64,000 nt of DNA from Candidatus Hinthialibacter antarcticus (lineage in GTDB: Bacteria; Hinthialibacterota; Hinthialibacteria; Hinthialibacterales; Hinthialibacteraceae): positions 1-64,000 of the forward strand of contig JAVCCE010000039.1 in the NCBI GenBank assembly GCA_030765645.1. The letters are read 5' to 3'. The notes under the pieces are model-generated. The model ran no database searches. It saw only the letters and a list, made by a program, of their open reading frames with translations, and was not told the DNA's origin. Positions within the stretch are counted from its first letter, which is position 1. Each line of letters begins with the position of its first letter. Of the stretch, positions 8,086 through 16,677 are shown piece after piece. Made by a program: the position numbers and the translations under genes.

Positions 8086-9021
8086 TTAGGCCTTAAAATT
8101 AAATTCTCGCTGAATTTGGTTATTGATTCCTTCAGGCGAAAACCCCAATCGTTCGCAATGATCATGATAGGTTCCGTATTCACGTTGAAATTCATCGGGG
8201 ATACAGACGGAACTAAATTGAATTGGCCCGACTGTATGCAATAAACGTGCGATTTCCTCTCCAACGCCGCCAGACTGTGCGTGCTCTTCAATTACGATCA
8301 CTCGGCGCGTTTTTGATGCGCTGGACAAGATTAAATTATCATCTAGAGGCCGAATTGTATGGAGATAGATCACTTCTGCATCTATACTGTGAGCAGTCAA
8401 CTGTTCACGCGCTCCCAAAGCGGCTTTGAGATGCGGCCCCGTCGCAACGATTGTGACGTCTTCACCCTCGATTACTTTCACGCCTTTTCCGAACTCAATA
8501 TCTTTGCTATCTAAGACTTGTTCATGCTGATAGGCGGGAAGACGGTATAAAGTCAGCTGTCCATTGGCATAAACCTGGCGGAATAGAATATCGAACTCGA
8601 CTGGAGACGCGGGATAAACAATCTGTGAACCTGGTAAGGTTTTGAGTAGCGCAAAATCAGAATAACAATGATGCGTACACCCCAAGTTTGAATAGTCGAA
8701 AGCAGAACCAACCGTAATCAGGTTTCCACCCAGTTGGTGGTACCCAAAATCCAATTTAATTTGTTCAAATGAGCGCTCAATCAGAAACGGCGCAATCGTA
8801 TGTGCAACGGGCACAAAACCCATTTTTGCAAGCCCAGCCGCCATACTGATAATTGTCGGTTCACAAATTCCGACATTGTAATAACGACCAGGGCAAGCTT
8901 TTGCAAACGGCTGCAAAATAAAGTGGCTGATATCACCAACCAGAACCACGAGATTGTTGTCTTCTTGCCCTAATTCTAACATTGTCTCTGCGAATTGATC
9001 CCGCATGGATTTAGCACTCAA
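8086..9021 (-). CDS. Transketolase C-terminal half (pyrimidine-binding and C-terminal domains)
   Basis: This is the second half of a split transketolase, about 311 residues. It contains the pyrimidine-binding region with the GICEPTIISMAAGLA segment, whose Glu is the expected TPP-activating residue, and the transketolase C-terminal domain (VTIVATGPHL, VIVIEEHAQSGG). I chose the TTG at 9021 because a strong GGAGG lies seven bases upstream and the codon overlaps the stop of the N-terminal half. The first in-frame ATG is 15 bases further in, at 9006. The two halves overlap by 4 bp and should form one enzyme that moves a two-carbon ketol unit between sugar phosphates, or a related transfer on an activated sugar. 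Confidence 0.88.
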   Translation of the reverse strand: MSAKSMRDQFAETMLELGQEDNNLVVLVGDISHFILQPFAKACPGRYYNVGICEPTIISMAAGLAKMGFVPVAHTIAPFLIERSFEQIKLDFGYHQLGGNLITVGSAFDYSNLGCTHHCYSDFALLKTLPGSQIVYPASPVEFDILFRQVYANGQLTLYRLPAYQHEQVLDSKDIEFGKGVKVIEGEDVTIVATGPHLKAALGAREQLTAHSIDAEVIYLHTIRPLDDNLILSSASKTRRVIVIEEHAQSGGVGEEIARLLHTVGPIQFSSVCIPDEFQREYGTYHDHCERLGFSPEGINNQIQREFNFKA

Positions 9022-9782
9022 CGCAATACCTCCATGATTTTCGTATACTCTTCTGCAGACGGAATTCGATGGTGCCACATCCCGTGCCCCTCCAACATTG
9101 GAACGCCTTTCCCTTTGACTGTTTTAGCCACAATCATATTCGGCACGTCTTCAGATTTGAAATCAAGAGCGCTCGCGAGTTCTGTATTTGAGTGGCCGTC
9201 TACCACTTGGGTATGCCAACCAAAAGCCTTCCATTTAGCAGGAAGGTCGTCAACAGGCATCAATTGTGCGGCGGAACCATTCCAGTCTACAACTGCACAC
9301 AAGTTGCCAAGTTGAAAGTTTCGAGCCACGCTGGCCGCCTCCCACACCGTGCCTTCATGACATTCGCCGTCACCCATCAAGACGAAAACCTTATTATTCA
9401 TCCCTCGAAGGCGGAGCCCCAATGCAATACCAAGAGCGAAGGACAATCCATGACCTAAGGAGCCAGTCGACGCCTCAACACCTGGTACTTTCGTACAATC
9501 AGGATGCTCACCCAAACGACCGCCTTTTCGGCAAAACATCATTAAATCTTCGTCTGTTAAAAAACCGAATTTATGCAGTACTGCGTACATCGCAACGCAG
9601 CCGTGCCCCTTACTTAAGATAAAGTAATCTCGTTCAGGGGAATCTGGATTCTGAGGATCAAAATGAAGGTATCGCTCATATAATAAATTAATAATGTCGA
9701 CAATAGAAAAGGCGCTCGGGATATGACCATCTTTTCCCCGATAGACCATCTCAATGATTGTTTTGCGTAGATCGTTGTTCAT
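9018..9782 (-). CDS. Transketolase N-terminal half (TPP-binding domain)
   Basis: The 254-residue protein is the diphosphate-binding half of a split transketolase. SKGHGC near residue 57, GSLGHGLSFALG near 108 and the TPP/metal motif GDGECHEGTVWEAA at about 137 are all present, with VVDWN closing the motif. Normal transketolases are single chains of about 660 residues; here the two halves are separate overlapping genes, as in DXS-like and many glycan-cluster versions. The gene lies between an FkbM methyltransferase gene and the C-terminal half. Because heptose genes are in the same operon, production or use of sedoheptulose-type sugars, or chain extension of a sugar, are plausible roles. The true donor and acceptor are unknown. 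Confidence 0.9.
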   Translation of the reverse strand: MNNDLRKTIIEMVYRGKDGHIPSAFSIVDIINLLYERYLHFDPQNPDSPERDYFILSKGHGCVAMYAVLHKFGFLTDEDLMMFCRKGGRLGEHPDCTKVPGVEASTGSLGHGLSFALGIALGLRLRGMNNKVFVLMGDGECHEGTVWEAASVARNFQLGNLCAVVDWNGSAAQLMPVDDLPAKWKAFGWHTQVVDGHSNTELASALDFKSEDVPNMIVAKTVKGKGVPMLEGHGMWHHRIPSAEEYTKIMEVLR

Positions 9783-9795
9783 AAGCTTCTTTCAA

Positions 9796-10671
9796 TTAGC
9801 GAGATTGAGGAAACGGTTCATGATACTGGCCGCTTATATATAAAGATCCGTCGTGATAACTGGTCGGCATTTGGTCTAAATTCTCGACGCGCTGCCAACC
9901 AATCTTTTGGGCGTACATTCCAACGCCTTCTGTCGTAAAATGATTAAACACAGATTCTGCATTTTTCACGTTTTCTATTTCGACCATTGCGTCTGTATTT
10001 TCCCACTGATTCTTATTGGTAGATAGTAATATTTCTTTTTCGTGACCTTCTGCATCGAGTTTGATAAAGTCAGCCCATTCCAAAATCGGCCCGATGCCTT
10101 CTAACGAAACGGGAAAGCGTTCTAATTCCCCATACGGGTTTTCTTTTGAACCAGCGATATGGCTGCCTGTCGTATTGCCTACAACTCGAATAAATTCGGT
10201 TTCACCTGGTTTGCTGGAAACAGCCGCTTGGGAAACGTTTACAGATTCGCATTGATTGAGTTGTAGATTACGCCGTAAAATATCAAAATGTTTTGGGTCC
10301 GGTTCATACGAACGAACATCAAATCCGCACTTTGATAATAGGACACTGTGCAATCCGATGTTGGCTCCAATGTCTGCAACTTTCTTATAACGGTTTCGAG
10401 CGCTCCAGTAAAAACTGAAAATAATCAACTCATCCAGATCGAAAAGGTTGGTCGAATTGATTGCTCCCATTTGAAAAAAAGGAAAAACCAGATCACCGAA
10501 AGGAGAAAAATCTACTGGAATCGCCTCTTCATTACGAAATAAAGTTCCCACCTCAAGTTTAACAAGCTGTTTCAACGCATTGTAAATAGGTTGTTGAGGT
10601 GAATGAAATGCAGAAATTGCGGGTAAGCCTTCAAATAAGTTGTTGAATACTGAATCCATTTTCTCTCTCAT
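9796..10671 (-). CDS. FkbM-family methyltransferase
   Basis: The 291-residue protein matches the FkbM type of SAM-dependent O-methyltransferase. Motif I is VADIGANIGLHS, SYEPDP has the ribose-binding Glu, and DFIKLDAEGHE is the diagnostic FkbM motif. The first 80 residues are a divergent extension without a signal peptide. Family members methylate sugar hydroxyls in polyketides and surface polysaccharides, so it may modify the exported glycan. Its ATG at 10671 forms an ATGA overlap with the SDR stop. A second ATG at 10659 sits directly after a GAGAG run and could be used instead. Confidence 0.87.
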   Translation of the reverse strand: MREKMDSVFNNLFEGLPAISAFHSPQQPIYNALKQLVKLEVGTLFRNEEAIPVDFSPFGDLVFPFFQMGAINSTNLFDLDELIIFSFYWSARNRYKKVADIGANIGLHSVLLSKCGFDVRSYEPDPKHFDILRRNLQLNQCESVNVSQAAVSSKPGETEFIRVVGNTTGSHIAGSKENPYGELERFPVSLEGIGPILEWADFIKLDAEGHEKEILLSTNKNQWENTDAMVEIENVKNAESVFNHFTTEGVGMYAQKIGWQRVENLDQMPTSYHDGSLYISGQYHEPFPQSR

Positions 10672-11495
10672 GATTGATTTTTGAGATATGCGTCGTTTCC
10701 ATGACGCCGTAATTTGTACATATTAAAATTATTGCGCAACATTGATTCAAGTTCGGGATCGCCCCATGCATCAAATACAACACTGAAATTACGCCCGCTA
10801 ACGACATCACGCGGTGAATTGATAATCCAATCACAGCAATTTAAAACATCGCTCATTGGCGTACATTCATCGCTATTTAGTTTTGAACGGGTTTTATCAT
10901 AATTGGCGCCGACTTTTTCGACTCCAGCCTCTAGCGTCGATTGATGAATTTTTGTTTTAACCCATCCTGGACCAACTATAGCAAAACGTGCGTCTTGGAT
11001 TTCCGCATCCAAGAGTTCACACATTTTGATTAATGCAATTTTTGAAATCGTATACGCAGAATAGTTCACCGTCGCGTTATTGGCGCCGCCGCCCGCAAAA
11101 AACAATACACAGGGTGGAGTATTCGCACCACTGGAACGATATGGCAACAGTGCATGCGCGATACGAAGTTGCGCCGTAAAGTTCACTTGGATTGACGATT
11201 CCCATTCATCAAAATCACAGTCCAAAAATGATCCAACAGGATCTTGCAATCCAGTCGCAAGAACAAGAACATCCCAATTTGGGCACGTCTCTTTCAACGA
11301 ATGGATTGAAGTCTCAATCGACTCTTTATCACTTAGATCACAATGAACCAACGACATCCCTTTGGATTCAAGTGCAGAAATTTCAGGAGAACTTGTGCGA
11401 TAAGTCCCTGCAACCGTCCAGTCACAATCCAACCAACGCTGGCACATCGCTAAACCGATATCGCTAGAAGCGGAAATGACAATAGCTTTTTTCAT
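10668..11495 (-). CDS. SDR-family protein with altered cofactor and active-site motifs
   Basis: The 275-residue product folds like a short-chain dehydrogenase: LVLATGL stands at the NNAG position, and Tyr148-x-x-x-Lys152 is intact in AYTISK. Two features are unusual. The glycine-rich loop reads ISASSDIG instead of TGxxxGIG, and the residue 13 places before the tyrosine is Gly135 in FFAGGG where classical SDRs have Ser. It may therefore be a slow or specialised reductase, or have a non-catalytic role. It overlaps the FkbM gene by 4 bp and lies 15 bp after the E1-beta gene, so it may act directly on the product of that TPP enzyme. Confidence 0.78.
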   Translation of the reverse strand: MKKAIVISASSDIGLAMCQRWLDCDWTVAGTYRTSSPEISALESKGMSLVHCDLSDKESIETSIHSLKETCPNWDVLVLATGLQDPVGSFLDCDFDEWESSIQVNFTAQLRIAHALLPYRSSGANTPPCVLFFAGGGANNATVNYSAYTISKIALIKMCELLDAEIQDARFAIVGPGWVKTKIHQSTLEAGVEKVGANYDKTRSKLNSDECTPMSDVLNCCDWIINSPRDVVSGRNFSVVFDAWGDPELESMLRNNFNMYKLRRHGNDAYLKNQS

Positions 11496-11510
11496 TAATG
11501 TTATCTCTTT

Positions 11511-12569
11511 TTAAAACGGGCCTTTGAAATTGGCGTCGGGAACATCGAGTCGTTGACCTGATTTGACATCAAGTAAATCAGTGACTGGTTCAAGCCCCAA
11601 GGTGCGCTTCGCTGCGATATGAATATGGCCCGCACGCGGATAATACGCCGCTGACAACGGCGGGCTGGTGGGGCATGGGCAGTCCGGCAATGCAACGCGT
11701 TGCGGCGCCGCTTTCAGCGATTCAAATTCTTGCTCGACCACTGCGGCGACAATTTCCGCGCTCACGCCAAATGCCTGTCCGCCTGTATCCGCTACAACGA
11801 GGCGACCCGTTTTACGAACGCTTTCAAAAATACACTCTTTGTCCCACGGCAGGATCGTGCGTAAATCAATCACTTCGGCGGAAACGCCTTCTTCCGCTAA
11901 GCGATCAGCGGCGCGTAATGCTTCCAGCGTCATATACGAAGCGCTTACAAGAGTGACATCGCTTCCCGCTCGCATTATACGGGCCTTGCCAATCGGCGTC
12001 GTATAGTGTCCTTCCGGCGCCTCATCGCTCAGATTATACAGCCATCGGTGTTCGATCATGACAACCGGGTTATCATCCTCAACCGCAGCGATTAACAACC
12101 CTTTGGCGTCGTATGGCGTTGTTGACATGACGACTTTTAACCCAGGAATGTGGGCGAACCAGGCCTGAAGGCTTTGAGAGTGCTGAGGCCCTTGCCCCCA
12201 TCCCCGCCCGGCGATCATTCGGATTACGAGCGGGGCCTTCATCACGCCGCCAAACATGTAGTGCCATTTGGCGGCTTGGTTCACAATTTGCTCAATGGAG
12301 ACCAGGGCAAAATCAACTCGCTGGTGCGTTAAGATCGGGCGCATTCCGCTGATCGCCGCTCCCAGTGCAACGCCTGTAAGAGCGTTTTCGGAGAGCGGGA
12401 TATCAAATACGCGTTTCGATCCATATTTTTTTTGCAGATCAAGCGTAGAGCCGAAAATCCCTTTGGGATCGGGCGCGCCTAAACCCATCAGAAAGACATT
12501 GGGGTCAGTTTCAAGACAGATGTCTTGCGCTTCGCGAAGAGCCTGTGCGTAAGTGATAGTTCGACTCAT
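11511..12569 (-). CDS. Pyruvate dehydrogenase E1-beta-like TPP enzyme subunit
   Basis: The 352-residue protein aligns with E1-beta / AcoB-type subunits. ITYAQALREA opens the pyrimidine-binding domain, IPLSENALTGVALG contains the Glu that activates TPP, and VVMIEHRWLY and GRLVVADTGG belong to the C-terminal domain. It overlaps the E1-alpha gene by 4 bp, so both chains are made together. No E2 or lipoamide dehydrogenase gene is nearby, which argues against a housekeeping 2-oxoacid dehydrogenase complex. E1-alpha/beta-like pairs are known in avilamycin biosynthesis, where they add a two-carbon branch to a sugar. A similar acyl transfer to a keto-sugar is the inferred role here. Confidence 0.86.
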   Translation of the reverse strand: MSRTITYAQALREAQDICLETDPNVFLMGLGAPDPKGIFGSTLDLQKKYGSKRVFDIPLSENALTGVALGAAISGMRPILTHQRVDFALVSIEQIVNQAAKWHYMFGGVMKAPLVIRMIAGRGWGQGPQHSQSLQAWFAHIPGLKVVMSTTPYDAKGLLIAAVEDDNPVVMIEHRWLYNLSDEAPEGHYTTPIGKARIMRAGSDVTLVSASYMTLEALRAADRLAEEGVSAEVIDLRTILPWDKECIFESVRKTGRLVVADTGGQAFGVSAEIVAAVVEQEFESLKAAPQRVALPDCPCPTSPPLSAAYYPRAGHIHIAAKRTLGLEPVTDLLDVKSGQRLDVPDANFKGPF

Positions 12570-13531
12570 GCGTACACCTTGGCGAATAAATCATCGGCGG
12601 GTGGAAACGCGCTGTCTTTTGCGAAAGCAAATGCATCGTCGATCTCAGCGCCTATGATTTCATCAAATTCATTTAATTCTGATTGCTGGACGGCTCCATC
12701 GGCGAGTAAGCGCTGCGCACAAGCCGCAACAGGGTCTTTCTTGCGCCAAGCCTGATATTCTTCTTCTGTGCGGTAGCCAATATCGTTGTCGTAGTTGGGG
12801 CCGCAATGTTCGCGCCATCGGTAGGTAGAAAATTCAAGAAAGACAGGCCCTTCGCCAGTGCGCGCTTGTTGGGCGGCTTCTTGCGTAACACCAAAGACTT
12901 CTTCAACAGTATTGCCGTCCCCTTGCCGGGTCGCGGCGCCAAGTCCCTCTGCCAATTGGCTGAGAGAACGACCTTCAGGCTGCCGGACATTTAACGGTGA
13001 ATAAACAGAATAGAGGTTGTTTTCGCAAACAAATAATATTGGTAGCCGCTTGAGCACGGCAAAATTGAGGCTCTCGTGAAAAACGCCCGCTTCAGCGGCG
13101 CCGTCGCCAAAGAAAATTGCGACGACTTGGTCTTCTTCGCGCATCTGGATAGAAAGAGCAACGCCGACTGCGATAGGGATGGTGCTGCCAACAATAGGCG
13201 TCGCGCCAACAAATCCCGCATCCAGATCGGTCAAGTGCATTGACCCGCCCATGCCTTTTGAACAACCGGTCTCTTTGCCATAGATTTCAGCCAACATGCG
13301 TTTCAGGTCGCCGCCTTTGGCGAGATAGTGAGCATGGCTGCGATGACCGGACAATACGCGGTCCCTCTTTTGCAAGGCTGAACACACGCCGACGGCCGCC
13401 GCTTCTTGCCCAATAGAAAGATGAACGGGGCAACGCATCTCCTGCTCAGCATACTGGTCAGCGATTCGCTCTTCGATCAAACGGATGCGGCGTATGTCAG
13501 TATATAGTTTTTTTCTGATGTCTTGATCCAT
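12566..13531 (-). CDS. Pyruvate dehydrogenase E1-alpha-like TPP enzyme subunit
   Basis: This is the TPP-binding subunit partner of the E1-beta protein. HLSIGQEA and SGHRSHAHYLAKGG are typical of E1-alpha, and the TPP motif GDGAAEAGVFHESLN with the downstream VCENN is at about residues 142-175. I start the protein at the ATG at 13531, about 321 residues, because homology begins directly after it and GGATGA lies upstream; the open frame continues to 13633 inside the kinase gene. It is 34 bp downstream of the kinase stop. With E1-beta it should decarboxylate a 2-oxo acid and pass on the acyl group. The acceptor is unknown. Confidence 0.88.
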   Translation of the reverse strand: MDQDIRKKLYTDIRRIRLIEERIADQYAEQEMRCPVHLSIGQEAAAVGVCSALQKRDRVLSGHRSHAHYLAKGGDLKRMLAEIYGKETGCSKGMGGSMHLTDLDAGFVGATPIVGSTIPIAVGVALSIQMREEDQVVAIFFGDGAAEAGVFHESLNFAVLKRLPILFVCENNLYSVYSPLNVRQPEGRSLSQLAEGLGAATRQGDGNTVEEVFGVTQEAAQQARTGEGPVFLEFSTYRWREHCGPNYDNDIGYRTEEEYQAWRKKDPVAACAQRLLADGAVQQSELNEFDEIIGAEIDDAFAFAKDSAFPPADDLFAKVYA

Positions 13532-13565
13532 ATTCAATTTCATCCAGACAATATATAAAATGCCG

Positions 13566-14612
13566 TTATTGTAAAAATTCTTTGATGGCTTGATAGAGGC
13601 TTTCCCGGTCAATCGGGTCGCGGTTTCCGACAATCGTGACCGCCTGGGCGCCTACCATATTACTGATGAAGCCAACAATGTCAGAGGGCAGATTCCGCTG
13701 AACGCATAACGAACTAACCGCCAAGACGGAATCACCAGCGCCTACGCGGTCCGTTACTTTCATCGCTAGCGCAGGACATTGGGTAAAGCCGTCATCCGGT
13801 CGGAAGAGTAAAGTGCCGAATTTACCTTGCGTAACCAACACGGATTTGCAATCCATTCGTTCAGACACATTCTTGACTAAATCATCTAACTGTCCGGTTC
13901 GGTCTCGTTGATCGAGCCTCACCTCACCTTCATGCACACATACGTAATCTGCCCGAGGATAGCGCGACAACGTATGAAATCCATGATTGGCGGCATTGAT
14001 CTGAGTATTCACCGACAAAAAGCGAGCATGTTGACAAATGAAATCAATCACGCGCGGCGTCAAGAGACCATGACCATAATCCGCCGCAATCACTACATCG
14101 CATTCAGCCAAGCGTTCACGAAGAACAGCGCATAAGGCTTCTTCTTCGTTCTCCGCCATCGGCGCATCATTGATTTCATAGACTTCAAGCAGTTTGGTAA
14201 CAAGATATTTATCGACAAAGCGGCGTTTAACGATGGTGGGAGAATTGGATTTTTGAATAAAAAATGGCTTAACCGTTTCGTGAAGGCTCGACCGAATAAA
14301 GTCTTCGCGAGAGTTTTCTTCTCCCAAGTAGGTAACCAATTCGACTTGATCGCAAAAACTCGATAAATGATTGGCCACCATCGCTGCGCCGCCAGCATGC
14401 GTCTCTTCAGACAAATGACGCAAAACTAATATGGGCTCTTTCGCCGACTTGCCTAAAATATCACCGTATACATATTCATCGAGAATGGTTTCCCCAATGA
14501 CTACGACCTTGAGTGAACGCAAATCGTCCAGGCAGCGAATAATCTCGTTAACTGTATGACAAGATTTAAATTCTCTGATATATTCGTCTACGTTTTTGTT
14601 GTAAGCAGTCAT
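13566..14612 (-). CDS. hldA: D-glycero-beta-D-manno-heptose 7-phosphate kinase (HldE N-domain type)
   Basis: The 348-residue protein is a PfkB-family kinase resembling the first domain of HldE/RfaE. VVVIGETILDEYVYGD is the N-terminal signature, HAGGAAMVANHL is the glycine-rich substrate region, and DRVGAGDS near the C terminus holds the catalytic Asp. The cytidylyltransferase-like second domain of HldE is missing, so it only phosphorylates C1 to give heptose 1,7-bisphosphate, the substrate of GmhB at 3075. GmhA (sedoheptulose-7-phosphate isomerase) is not in the window and must come from elsewhere or be replaced. A different PfkB sugar kinase role is possible but less likely next to GmhB. Confidence 0.8.
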   Translation of the reverse strand: MTAYNKNVDEYIREFKSCHTVNEIIRCLDDLRSLKVVVIGETILDEYVYGDILGKSAKEPILVLRHLSEETHAGGAAMVANHLSSFCDQVELVTYLGEENSREDFIRSSLHETVKPFFIQKSNSPTIVKRRFVDKYLVTKLLEVYEINDAPMAENEEEALCAVLRERLAECDVVIAADYGHGLLTPRVIDFICQHARFLSVNTQINAANHGFHTLSRYPRADYVCVHEGEVRLDQRDRTGQLDDLVKNVSERMDCKSVLVTQGKFGTLLFRPDDGFTQCPALAMKVTDRVGAGDSVLAVSSLCVQRNLPSDIVGFISNMVGAQAVTIVGNRDPIDRESLYQAIKEFLQ

Positions 14613-14636
14613 TCAACTTATAGTTGGTGTTTTATA

Positions 14637-15626
14637 TTATTTTTTGTGGATGTAATCAAATGGCTGTGATTTTAATTCATTGAAATGTTTGTCAACCCAG
14701 GCGATTGTCTCTTCGACGCCGCAGTCTAAATCGATTTCATCTTTCCAACCAAGTACATCTCTTGCTTTCTGGCTATCTAAGCGATAGGCAGCGTCTTTGC
14801 CTAAACGCTCTCCGGCAATTTCTACGCATTCAGAAAATTCAACACCCATTTTTTTACAGATTAGTTCAACCAAATCCCGAATCGAAATCAAACGCGGCGT
14901 GGACAAATGATATACTTCGCCTGATTTTCCCTTTTGGGCAATGCGCCAAGTTCCATCAGATACGTCTCGTATATGAATGAATGATCGTATTGACGTCCCA
15001 CCGCCATGCAACTGAAGTTTTCGGCCTAGCCGGATAAACAGTATCGTTCGCGGAATGATTCGGTACAGTTGCTGCCCCGGGCCATACACATTCGCGGCGC
15101 GCGTAAAGACGACGGGGAAATTATAGGCAGAGAAAAAACTCATCAGGCTCATATCGCAGGCCGCGCGCGAAACCGCATAAGGCGTGCTGGGATTATACGA
15201 CGCGTCTTCCAACACATCACCTTGACAGCTGCCATATACTTCTGGAGTCGAAACGTGGACGTAGCGCTTCAAAAAAACACACGTACGCAATTTGTCGTGC
15301 AAATTCACGTTCGCGACAACATTGGTTTGAAACCAGTCAGCAGGTTGCTGCCAACTTTGCGCGACCATGCTTTGCGCAGCAAAATTGACAAAGTAATCAG
15401 GACGAAATTCATGAACTACATCCATGATGGCGTCTAAATCACTATTTAAATCCAGTTGGTGAAATGTATAACGGGAGCGGTCGCCCCATGCGTACGGCAA
15501 CAATGCAGGAATTGGTTCTTCAGAGCGGCTAATGCCAACCGTCTCGATCCCCTGATTGAGCAAGTATCCAACAAAACTGGCGCCGGAAAATGAATTGCTG
15601 CCTAAAACAAGAACTTTATCACTCAT
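14637..15626 (-). CDS. NAD-dependent epimerase/dehydratase (GDP-mannose 4,6-dehydratase-like)
   Basis: The extended SDR of 329 residues begins with VLGSNSFSGASFVGYLL in the place of the Rossmann loop, and HVSTPEVYG carries the catalytic Thr and acid typical of 4,6-dehydratases. The central motif is Tyr150-Ala-Val-Ser-Arg154: the normal YxxxK lysine is Arg. RAANVYGPGQQ and SFIHIRDV are nucleotide-sugar binding motifs. Dehydratases of this type convert GDP-mannose, dTDP-glucose or GDP-heptose into 4-keto-6-deoxy sugars, the kind of acceptor needed for later reduction, transamination or acyl transfer by the operon's other enzymes. The substrate is not determined. Confidence 0.83.
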   Translation of the reverse strand: MSDKVLVLGSNSFSGASFVGYLLNQGIETVGISRSEEPIPALLPYAWGDRSRYTFHQLDLNSDLDAIMDVVHEFRPDYFVNFAAQSMVAQSWQQPADWFQTNVVANVNLHDKLRTCVFLKRYVHVSTPEVYGSCQGDVLEDASYNPSTPYAVSRAACDMSLMSFFSAYNFPVVFTRAANVYGPGQQLYRIIPRTILFIRLGRKLQLHGGGTSIRSFIHIRDVSDGTWRIAQKGKSGEVYHLSTPRLISIRDLVELICKKMGVEFSECVEIAGERLGKDAAYRLDSQKARDVLGWKDEIDLDCGVEETIAWVDKHFNELKSQPFDYIHKK

Positions 15627-15629
15627 GTT

Positions 15630-16586
15630 TTAATTCCCTGCCGCAGTCTGTTCAAATGCGCGTTTCATCCAACGCAAATTATAATAGTTATCTTCATCTT
15701 TGATTCGGCCATCTTTGAATGCTGCGATCATCTCTTCAATCGCATCAGAGACGGTAAGTTTAGGCTTGAAGCCCGTCGCCAGCAATTTATCGGAATTGAC
15801 GCGGTAGGATCGCGGGTCTTGAGATTCCGTCACTTTAATTTCCGCAGGAACTCTCTCAACCACCATTTGGGCGATATCAAGTATTGAAATGTTTTCAAAC
15901 CCGGCGTTGTATACCCCCGTGATTTCATCTCCACGTTGGATCAAAAAAATATACAAATCCGTGATGTCTTGAATGTGAATATTCGGACGCACTTGCGCAC
16001 CGCCGAACACCGTAATCAAACTCCGGCTTAACGCTTGCAACGTTAACATATTGACGGAAACGTCCAACCGCATCCGCGGTGAATAACCACAAACGGTCGC
16101 GGGGCGAATAATCTGCACAATCATATCATCCGAATAACTGAGCAACACTCGTTCCGCAACCATTTTGGTTTTGTTATATTCAGAAACCGGCTTCAGAGAT
16201 AAGTCTTCCGTAACGTGTTCTTCTTCTTTAATGCCATACACGCTGCCGGACGAAGCATAAATAAATTGTTTTACGCCGTTTCGTTTAGCCGCTTCGGCCA
16301 ACTGCATCGTCGCCAATGCGCCAACTTCCCAAGTTAGTTTTGGATCCAAGTCGCCGCAGGGATCATTTGCAACCGAAGCCAAGTGGATCACAATATCGAC
16401 GCCGCCCATCGGGATTGACTCTGCATCCCGAATGTCCACATTCAATACGCGGAGTTTTGGGTGCGGTGCAAGAAAATTGCCGAACCATTGGCAATCCACG
16501 ACAGTGACGTCATGCCCCTCGTCTAGTAATTTCGGAACCAGAACGGTTCCTTTGTACCCACAACCGCCCGTTACTAGAATATTCAT
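15630..16586 (-). CDS. NAD-dependent nucleotide-sugar epimerase/dehydratase
   Basis: The 318-residue extended SDR has the cofactor motif VTGGCGYKGT at the N terminus, IHLASVANDP, ASSGSVYG with the catalytic Ser, and an intact YNKTK active site. RPATVCGYSPRMR is the sugar-nucleotide binding stretch. It resembles GalE- and RfbB-type enzymes and could epimerise or dehydrate an NDP-sugar in the cytosol. It lies 3 bp upstream of the dehydratase-like gene at 14637, so the pair probably works in sequence. Between its start and the Wzt gene is the largest gap of the operon, 91 bp, in which I see no clear promoter. Confidence 0.86.
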   Translation of the reverse strand: MNILVTGGCGYKGTVLVPKLLDEGHDVTVVDCQWFGNFLAPHPKLRVLNVDIRDAESIPMGGVDIVIHLASVANDPCGDLDPKLTWEVGALATMQLAEAAKRNGVKQFIYASSGSVYGIKEEEHVTEDLSLKPVSEYNKTKMVAERVLLSYSDDMIVQIIRPATVCGYSPRMRLDVSVNMLTLQALSRSLITVFGGAQVRPNIHIQDITDLYIFLIQRGDEITGVYNAGFENISILDIAQMVVERVPAEIKVTESQDPRSYRVNSDKLLATGFKPKLTVSDAIEEMIAAFKDGRIKDEDNYYNLRWMKRAFEQTAAGN

Positions 16587-16677
16587 GCTGAATTTATTCC
16601 CTCTAGTGTAAAAGTGTATTAATGATCTTTAAAATCTATCGTTTTGAATCTGCAAAGAAAAAATGTAGGGCTAGCGT

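Noticed and set aside
11511-13531. E1-alpha/E1-beta genes as a housekeeping pyruvate or acetoin dehydrogenase
   Set aside because: No E2 or E3 gene is nearby and the genes lie between a heptose kinase and an SDR in a glycan-export operon. It remains possible if E2/E3 are elsewhere.
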